Source of the DNA: Clostridia bacterium
GTDB lineage: Bacteria; Bacillota; Clostridia; Christensenellales; CAG-917
NCBI GenBank assembly: GCA_900754695.1
Contig: CAAEDU010000040.1
Span: 1-10,293, forward strand
Direction of reading: 5' to 3'
Length of the DNA: 10,293 bases
A program made the translations under genes and the position numbers. Under the pieces are notes generated by a model. It was given only the letters and a program-made list of their open reading frames with translations. It was not told the origin of the DNA and ran no database searches. This document shows positions 4,477 through 10,293 of this stretch, in pieces. Every line of letters starts with the position of its first letter. Position 1 is the first letter of the stretch.

Positions 4477-7400
4477 ATGCCACAGGAACAGATCGAAAAG
4501 ACCTTTGCCGACATCACGGCAAGCTGCGCCAAAGTCGTCAGCTATTATCATTTGCAGAACGGCATCTCGCCCATCAAGCGCCTCTATGTCAAAAACTCGT
4601 CCGATACGGAACGGGAAGGCATGCGCATCAAGATAAGCTCTGAGCCCAAATTTTTGCTGCCCACCGAGATCACGGACGTCAGGATCCCCCGCCGCACGAC
4701 GGCGAAGTTCGAGGCGAACGTCTCTCTCTCCCCTCTGTATATGGTGGCGCTGGACAAGCGCGAAAGCGGGGAGATGATCCTCGAAGTGTTTGACGAAAAC
4801 GACGAGCGCGTCGCGGCGCAGCGCTTCCCCGTGGAGCTGCTCGCCTTCAACGAATGCGACTTCTCGGAGGACCCGAGCAGCCTCGCCGCCTTTGTAAGGC
4901 GCACGGCGGAACTGAACAAGCTGCTCAACCTTGCCGCAAGGAAGCTGCAGGGGTGGGGGCTCAACACCTGTACGGGCTATTCCGGCACCCGCAACAACGT
5001 GCGCAACCACTTTGCGGCATGTTACAGCGTGCTGGCGGATCAGAAGCTCTCGCGGGCGGAAGAGAAGACGGACGCGGGTTTCACATTCGTCTCCGACCAC
5101 CGCGACACCCTCATCTCGGGCGCGGCGACTCCCCTGGAACTCGCGCTCATGCTCGCCGCCATGGTGGAAGCCAACGGGCAGAACGCCGTCATCTCCCTCA
5201 TCGACGGCAAGTGGTATGTGGGGTGTTTCCTCGTCAACGAGTGCCTGCCCAACACGGTGAGCGACGACGCGGAGATGCTGCGCAAAAAGTCCGACCGCGG
5301 CGTGAGCGACGTGAGCCTCATTTCCGTGAACGACATCTTCGGCGGCATCGCCTTCGAAAAGGCTGAGAAGAGCGCGCAGGCAGTGCTGAAAAAGGGTGCG
5401 GACGCGGAGTTCATCGTGGACGTCAAGCGCGCCCGCATCATGCACATCTTCCCCCTCCCCGAAAGGGTGAAGGGCGAGAACGGCTACGACCTTAGACAAA
5501 GCAAGGACTATTTCACGGACATCGCGCCCAAACAGCTCAAGGAATACGGCGGCGACATCGGCGGCGAGAAGGAGATCAGCCGCGTCACGCAATGGGAGAG
5601 GCGCCTGCTCGACATGGACATGCGCAACGCTCTGCTCAACTTCAAGGTGTCGCAGACGGTGGTCAAGCTCATCGTGCCCAGCCTTGAGGACTTCATCGAA
5701 AACATGGCGGAGATCCGCTCCTACACCCTCGAGAGCAAGCCCAAGGAGAACCTCGAGAGCCTGGACAAGCTCGCCAACGGGTTCGACCGCGGCGGCTTTT
5801 TGAAGCCCTTTGCGGACTATATCCTCTATGAATACCGCAACCGCAGGCTGCGCACCGTCTTCGAACAGCGCGAGCACGACGGAGCGCTCCTCCGCCTTTA
5901 CAGAAAAGAGCGCTCCATACAGGAGGAGACGGGCACCCTCACTCTCTATCTCGCCGCGGGCTTCCTCCGCTGGAAGGAACAGGAGCAGAGCGAGGAAAAA
6001 TACGCCCCCCTCTTCCTCTATCCCGTCACCATCAACCGCAAGGGTCTCGCCGCGCCCGTCTATTCTTTGGACGTCAACCTCGACGACCTCAGGGTGAACA
6101 GCACTCTGCTCGAGTTCCTCTATCAGGAGTTCGACCTGGATATGCGCGGGCTTGCGGACGCTCCCCTCGCGACCCCTCAGGACGTGCTTTCCGTCCTGCA
6201 GAGGATAAAGCGCGAGACGGTGCGTTTCAAGGGCTGGGACGTCATCGGCAACGTCTTCCTCGCAAGCCTCTCCTTCGGCAACTATCTGCTGTGGCACGAC
6301 GTCAAGTATAAGAGCGACCGCTTCCGCGCCCACCCCATAGTGCGCTCCCTCATCAACAACCGTCTGGAGCTGCCGGAGGGCGCCTTCGATCTCTCCGACC
6401 GCAGCAGCGACGAGGCGTATATCGGCGAGGAGAAGATGTATCTGCCCATCTCGGCGGACAGCTCGCAGTATTCCGCGGTGTACGACAGCCTCTCCAAGAG
6501 CTTCGTGCTGCACGGACCTCCCGGCACGGGCAAGTCGCAGACCATCACCAACATCATCGCCAACAACATAGTGCGCGGACGCCGCGTCCTCTTTGTCGCG
6601 GAAAAGATGGCGGCGCTCTCCGTCGTCCACCGCAGGCTGCAAGCCATCGGGCTCGGCGATTTCTGCCTGGAACTGCACTCCAACAAAGCCAACAAGAACG
6701 TGGTGCTGAGCCACATCATCAACACCCTCTCCCTTGCGGACTCCGTCCCCGAACAGAACCTCGAAGAGAAGGCGGCGGAGATCGCCGTCCCCCTCGAAAA
6801 GCTGCAAAAGGAATTGGACGCGATGCACCGCAAGCGCTATCTCGGCTTCTCCGTCTATCAGGCGATCCTGGACTATTTCGCCAACGAGAACGCGCCCGAC
6901 TGCCTCAACATCGACAGCCTCTTCTATGAGAAGCTGACCGAGAGCTCCTTCAACAACTATCTCGACGTGCTGACAGAGCTCTCCCTGCGCGCCAAAGAGT
7001 GCGGCGACATCGAGAAGTCCCCCTTCCGTCACATCGGCGGTTTCACCTACGACGACAAGTGGCGCGCCGACGGCGAGAGCGTCCTGGACATCTATCTGAT
7101 GGAGCTCAAACATCTGCGCCAATATGCCAGAGAGCTCTATCCCCTCTTCAACATGCGCACGGTGTCCCTCACCGCGACGAAACTCCGCGCTCTTTACGAC
7201 ATCTGCAAGCTGCTGGGGCTGGAATGCGTGCGCGCCTTCTTCGCCCACTGCGACAAGAAACGCGCGGAGACGGGCGCGAGCGTGCAAAGCGTCGCGGGCG
7301 ACGCCAAAGGGCTCCTGGATTCCTTCCGCGAAGCGCTCGCCCGTCACCGCATGCTCACCGCGGAATATGTGGGCAAATACGGCGCCTATCCCTCCGACAT

Positions 7401-10149
7401 CCCCATGTCCGACCTCGAGGCGGCGGTGAAGACGGAGAGCCCGAGCCGCGCAGTCAAAAAGCTCATCCCCTCCTCGGTGGAGAAAAAGGACAGGAAATTC
7501 TATCTTGAGTTCCTCGCCAAGTGCGAGTCCAACCGTCTCACCCTCATGCGCAGGCGGGACGAACTTGCGGCGGTGTTCGGCATGAGCGTGCCCGAACTTG
7601 CCGGCGTCGAGGACCGCGCCGAAAAGATGACGGAGCTCTACTCCTGCGCGGCGAAACTCTACGCCGACTTCGACGCCGGTCTCTTCAACGAGAGCTGCAT
7701 CGAGCTCACCCGCTACGGCATCCACCGCTTCATCCCCTTCTTCATCGCGGCTTACGACAACTGCGAGAGGGCGGGAGAGGCGTTTGCGGAAGTGTTCCGC
7801 ACGGGCGGATTCCTGGGCGGAGACGACCTCGGCGCGCGCGTCGAGTATGTCACCAACGTGCAGAAGAACCTGGACTTCATCCCGAGCTGGTGCAGATATC
7901 AGGAGATGGTGGAGCATTGCAGAAAGAGCGGCTTCGACTTCATCCTCGAGCCCCTGGACGCGGGCGCCATATCCGCCGCCGACATCCTCTCCTGCTTCAA
8001 GAAATGCGTCTATTATAACTTTGTCAAGAGCGAGCTCTATCTCGACGACGTCCTCTGCCAATTCTCCGGGCTCACCCTCGAGGAGGCTGCGGCGAAGTTC
8101 AAGACCCTGACGGAGGAATACGAACGCCTCACCCGCCAGGAGCTCTACCGCAAACTCGTGCTCTCCCTCCCCCGCCCCGAGACTACGGGCGACCACAACC
8201 TCGAGCGCGTCATCCTCATGCGCGCGGAAAAGACGGGGATGAAGGGCACCACCCTCCGCGGACTGTTCGCGCAGATCCCGAACGTCTTGAAAGCGTGCTG
8301 CCCGTGCATGCTGATGTCGCCGACCTCGGTGTCGCAGTTCCTCGACATCGACATGGAGAAGTTCGACCTCGTCATCTTCGACGAGGCGTCCCAGGTGCCC
8401 ACCTGCAAAGCCGTCGGGAGCATCGTGCGCGGCAAGAACGTCATCATCGTCGGCGACCCCAAGCAGCTCCCGCCCACCACATTCTTCAGCTCGGACTACA
8501 AGGACGACGAGCACTACGAGGTGGAGGACCTCGAGAGCATCCTCGACGACTGCCTCGCCCTCGGCATGCCCGAGAACCATCTGCTCTGGCACTATCGCTC
8601 CAACCACGAGAGCCTCATCGCATTCTCCAACGCGATGTACTACGACAACACCCTGCTCACCTTCCCCTCCCCCGGGGAACTGAGCAGCAAAGTGTCCTTC
8701 AAGTATGTGGACGGCGTATACGAGCGCGGCGGCTCCAAGTGCAACCGCAAAGAGGGCGACGCCCTCGTGCAGGAAGTCATCGCCCGCCTCAAAGACCCCG
8801 CTCAGCGCGGTCAGAGCATAGGCGTGGTCACATTCAACACCGCCCAGCAGAACTACATCGAGAACGAGCTCAACAAGCTCATCCACAAGCACAACCTTGA
8901 CGCCGTCGCCTACGACTGCGACGAGCCCCTCTTTGTCAAGAACCTCGAAAGCGTGCAGGGCGATGAAAGAGACGTCATCCTCTTCAGCGTGGGCTATGCC
9001 CCCGACGCGAACGGCAAACTTTCATTGAACTTCGGTCCCATCAACCAGGCGGGCGGCTACAAGCGCCTCAACGTCGCCGTCACCCGCGCCCGCAACGAGA
9101 TGAAAGTGTTCAGCGGCATCACGGGCAATATGATCGACCTCAACCGCACGGACAGCAAGGGCGTCGCGGGCCTCAAAGCCTTCCTCGAATATGCCGAGCG
9201 CGGCAGAGAGATGCTCGCCATCGCGAGCTCCGACATCACCTCGACGAGCGGCGGCATCGGAGAACTCGTCGCGGCGGAACTCAAAGACAAGGGCGTCATG
9301 TGCGACTACAACCTCGGCGTCAGCGACTTCAAGATCGACGTCGCCGTCGTCGATCCCCGGAACAAGGACAAGTATATCCTCGCCGTCATCTGCGACAGCG
9401 AGAGCAGCTGCAAGCTTAAAGGCGTCAAGGACCGCGTCGCCATGCAGACCAAGATCCTGAAAAAACTCGGCTGGAACACCTACACACTTTGGACGGTCAA
9501 CTTCTTCAACAACCCCCGCCGCGAGATCGCAAAGATCCGCGACCACATCACCACCCTCACGGAAAAGAAGGTGCTCTCCAAAAAGACGGTCCGCGACATC
9601 ACCGCCCGCTACCGCGCTCCCTACAAGAGCTACTACGCCAAACCCATGGCGAAAGCGGGCGCGGAATTTGTGCTCGACTTCGTCAACGAGGAAAAGATCC
9701 GCAACCGCATCCGCGACATCATACAGACAGAATCGCCCATTGAAAGCTCTGTTTTGATGGATAAACTCCTTGTTATGTACAATGTGCCAAAGACGGCAAA
9801 GCGCGCGGTCACCACTCTTTCGCAATATCTCGACGAGTTCGCGTCCATGAAGCAGGAGCATTTCGGCAAGGTGTTCTTTGCGGACAAGCCCGTGGAGACC
9901 TTCCGTCCCTCGGACACCCGCACCCAGCGCGACATCACCAAGGTGCACCCCGAGGAGATCATCGCCGCCGCACGCTGCGCCGTGGAGACGGGACTCAATA
10001 TGCGCCGCGCCGACGTCGTGAAAGAGGTGGTCAATCTCTTCGGCGGCAAGCGCACCAAAGCCGTCACCGAGTGGATAGAAAAAGCCCTCGACCTCGGCAT
10101 TGCCGAGAACCGTCTCATGCTCACCGTGGACGACATCATGACGACATGA
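4477..10149 (+). CDS. DUF4011-type superfamily 1 helicase with Vsr/MTES-like nuclease domain and DUF3320 C-terminus
   Basis: Very large cytosolic protein, 1890 residues, probably a nucleic-acid translocase/nuclease. Order: Ig-like beta region (about 30-125); transglutaminase-like region (about 200-255) in which the expected GTCLDLA and GHA motifs read ATPLELA (Pro219) and GKW (Lys245); DUF4011 from WERRLLDMDMRN (373-384) to about 600; Q motif Gln664; Walker A GPPGTGKS (680-687); an insertion of about 600 mostly helical residues; motif II DEAS (1302-1305); GDPKQLPP (1326-1333); YRS (1373-1375); VQGDERD (1493-1499); VAVTRAR (1533-1539); Vsr/MTES-like domain (about 1593-1690) with Asp1621 and CD at 1639-1640; DUF3320-type helical region (about 1740-1790) and a winged-helix-like end (1820-1885). 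The start is fixed by AGGAG (4465-4469), seven bases upstream of the ATG. Single-gene phage-defence proteins with helicase plus Vsr-like parts (I recall the name Hhe) resemble this, but the neighbours are metabolic. All helicase motifs are intact. Confidence 0.88.
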   Translation: MPQEQIEKTFADITASCAKVVSYYHLQNGISPIKRLYVKNSSDTEREGMRIKISSEPKFLLPTEITDVRIPRRTTAKFEANVSLSPLYMVALDKRESGEMILEVFDENDERVAAQRFPVELLAFNECDFSEDPSSLAAFVRRTAELNKLLNLAARKLQGWGLNTCTGYSGTRNNVRNHFAACYSVLADQKLSRAEEKTDAGFTFVSDHRDTLISGAATPLELALMLAAMVEANGQNAVISLIDGKWYVGCFLVNECLPNTVSDDAEMLRKKSDRGVSDVSLISVNDIFGGIAFEKAEKSAQAVLKKGADAEFIVDVKRARIMHIFPLPERVKGENGYDLRQSKDYFTDIAPKQLKEYGGDIGGEKEISRVTQWERRLLDMDMRNALLNFKVSQTVVKLIVPSLEDFIENMAEIRSYTLESKPKENLESLDKLANGFDRGGFLKPFADYILYEYRNRRLRTVFEQREHDGALLRLYRKERSIQEETGTLTLYLAAGFLRWKEQEQSEEKYAPLFLYPVTINRKGLAAPVYSLDVNLDDLRVNSTLLEFLYQEFDLDMRGLADAPLATPQDVLSVLQRIKRETVRFKGWDVIGNVFLASLSFGNYLLWHDVKYKSDRFRAHPIVRSLINNRLELPEGAFDLSDRSSDEAYIGEEKMYLPISADSSQYSAVYDSLSKSFVLHGPPGTGKSQTITNIIANNIVRGRRVLFVAEKMAALSVVHRRLQAIGLGDFCLELHSNKANKNVVLSHIINTLSLADSVPEQNLEEKAAEIAVPLEKLQKELDAMHRKRYLGFSVYQAILDYFANENAPDCLNIDSLFYEKLTESSFNNYLDVLTELSLRAKECGDIEKSPFRHIGGFTYDDKWRADGESVLDIYLMELKHLRQYARELYPLFNMRTVSLTATKLRALYDICKLLGLECVRAFFAHCDKKRAETGASVQSVAGDAKGLLDSFREALARHRMLTAEYVGKYGAYPSDIPMSDLEAAVKTESPSRAVKKLIPSSVEKKDRKFYLEFLAKCESNRLTLMRRRDELAAVFGMSVPELAGVEDRAEKMTELYSCAAKLYADFDAGLFNESCIELTRYGIHRFIPFFIAAYDNCERAGEAFAEVFRTGGFLGGDDLGARVEYVTNVQKNLDFIPSWCRYQEMVEHCRKSGFDFILEPLDAGAISAADILSCFKKCVYYNFVKSELYLDDVLCQFSGLTLEEAAAKFKTLTEEYERLTRQELYRKLVLSLPRPETTGDHNLERVILMRAEKTGMKGTTLRGLFAQIPNVLKACCPCMLMSPTSVSQFLDIDMEKFDLVIFDEASQVPTCKAVGSIVRGKNVIIVGDPKQLPPTTFFSSDYKDDEHYEVEDLESILDDCLALGMPENHLLWHYRSNHESLIAFSNAMYYDNTLLTFPSPGELSSKVSFKYVDGVYERGGSKCNRKEGDALVQEVIARLKDPAQRGQSIGVVTFNTAQQNYIENELNKLIHKHNLDAVAYDCDEPLFVKNLESVQGDERDVILFSVGYAPDANGKLSLNFGPINQAGGYKRLNVAVTRARNEMKVFSGITGNMIDLNRTDSKGVAGLKAFLEYAERGREMLAIASSDITSTSGGIGELVAAELKDKGVMCDYNLGVSDFKIDVAVVDPRNKDKYILAVICDSESSCKLKGVKDRVAMQTKILKKLGWNTYTLWTVNFFNNPRREIAKIRDHITTLTEKKVLSKKTVRDITARYRAPYKSYYAKPMAKAGAEFVLDFVNEEKIRNRIRDIIQTESPIESSVLMDKLLVMYNVPKTAKRAVTTLSQYLDEFASMKQEHFGKVFFADKPVETFRPSDTRTQRDITKVHPEEIIAAARCAVETGLNMRRADVVKEVVNLFGGKRTKAVTEWIEKALDLGIAENRLMLTVDDIMTT

Positions 10150-10293
10150 CAACTCGCCGCCAAGCGTTCATCTCGGCTACCGTCCCCTAACATTGAAGTA
10201 TTGTTAAACCCCCTCCTGCGGGTTCCCCCAAAAACCATTCCCCCCGAAGGGGCCCCACGGTTTTAGGGGGCACCTTCGGCGCTCGGGCATGAG
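10150..10293. other. Right-hand intergenic end of the window
   Basis: No gene is supported here. It contains AACATTGAAGTA (10189-10200), a small stem AACCC/GGGTT (10207-10211/10220-10224), the hairpin at 10225-10270, and a minus-strand copy of CGAGCGCCGA (10285-10276). Confidence 0.55.
10225..10270. terminator. Strong, possibly bidirectional terminator hairpin
   Basis: CCCCC (10225-10229) pairs with GGGGG (10266-10270); after an A-A mismatch AAAACC (10231-10236) pairs with GGTTTT (10259-10264); inside an internal loop CCCC (10241-10244) pairs with GGGG (10249-10252). On the minus strand the tip is a C(UUCG)G tetraloop. The arms supply a U run in either direction: TTTT at 10261-10264 on plus, five T on minus. 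It lies 75 bases after the helicase stop. It could also end a convergent gene right of the window; no such gene is visible. Confidence 0.5.

Noticed and set aside
4402..8892. 1496-codon open frame on the minus strand opposite the helicase gene
   Set aside because: It is codon-aligned with the real gene and stays open only because that gene lacks TTA, CTA and TCA codons. It has no ribosome site, no recognisable domain and a His/Glu/Val-rich composition typical of antisense shadows.
9022..10152. 376-codon minus-strand frame under the helicase C-terminus
   Set aside because: Same codon-aligned shadow, interrupted only by the TCA codon at 9022-9024.
1..10293. CRISPR array, IS element or prophage genes
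   Set aside because: No regularly spaced repeat series, transposase, integrase or phage structural gene is visible. The only tandem repeat is the in-frame pair in the chrA tail.

Overview
The window is a GC-rich (about 60% by eye) bacterial chromosomal segment. Genes are tightly packed and preceded by strong Shine-Dalgarno sites, and the short AT-richer gaps carry sigma-70-type promoters and hairpin terminators. Half-size paired ChrA genes, a NahK-type hexosamine kinase beside galE, and the codon style suggest an uncultivated, high-GC member of the Clostridia, perhaps from an animal gut. That placement is inference; no rRNA or other taxonomic marker is present.

Layout. Bases 1-349 hold no convincing gene: a terminator-like hairpin (35-86), a 12-bp perfect inverted repeat (91-102/169-180) and short repeats. 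On the minus strand, nahK (2584 to 1490) and galE (1357 to 350) form a small hexosamine/galactose salvage unit. NahK makes GalNAc-1-P and GlcNAc-1-P; the GalE has Cys at the gatekeeper position, which fits epimerisation of UDP-GalNAc/GlcNAc as well as UDP-Gal/Glc. The uridylyltransferase needed between the two steps is not in the window.

A divergent gap (2585-2844) carries the nahK promoter on one strand and a perfect TATAAT box for the plus strand. Next come two overlapping half-size chromate-transporter (ChrA) genes (2845-3732 and 3725-4306), expected to work as a pair. The first has an unusual, strongly acidic C-terminal tail of about 90 residues with a 102-bp direct repeat. A clean terminator (4370-4402) separates them from the last gene.

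More than half of the window is one 1890-codon gene (4477-10149) with its own promoter. From N- to C-terminus the protein has an Ig-like beta region, a transglutaminase-like domain that has lost its expected Cys and His, DUF4011, a superfamily 1 helicase with a very large insertion between Walker A and DEAS, a Vsr/MTES-type nuclease-like domain, and a DUF3320-type C-terminus. Proteins of this layout include known or suspected phage-defence effectors, and this gene is the best candidate here for unusual biology. No partner gene or other defence gene is visible. The window ends in a strongly folded, possibly bidirectional terminator (10225-10270).
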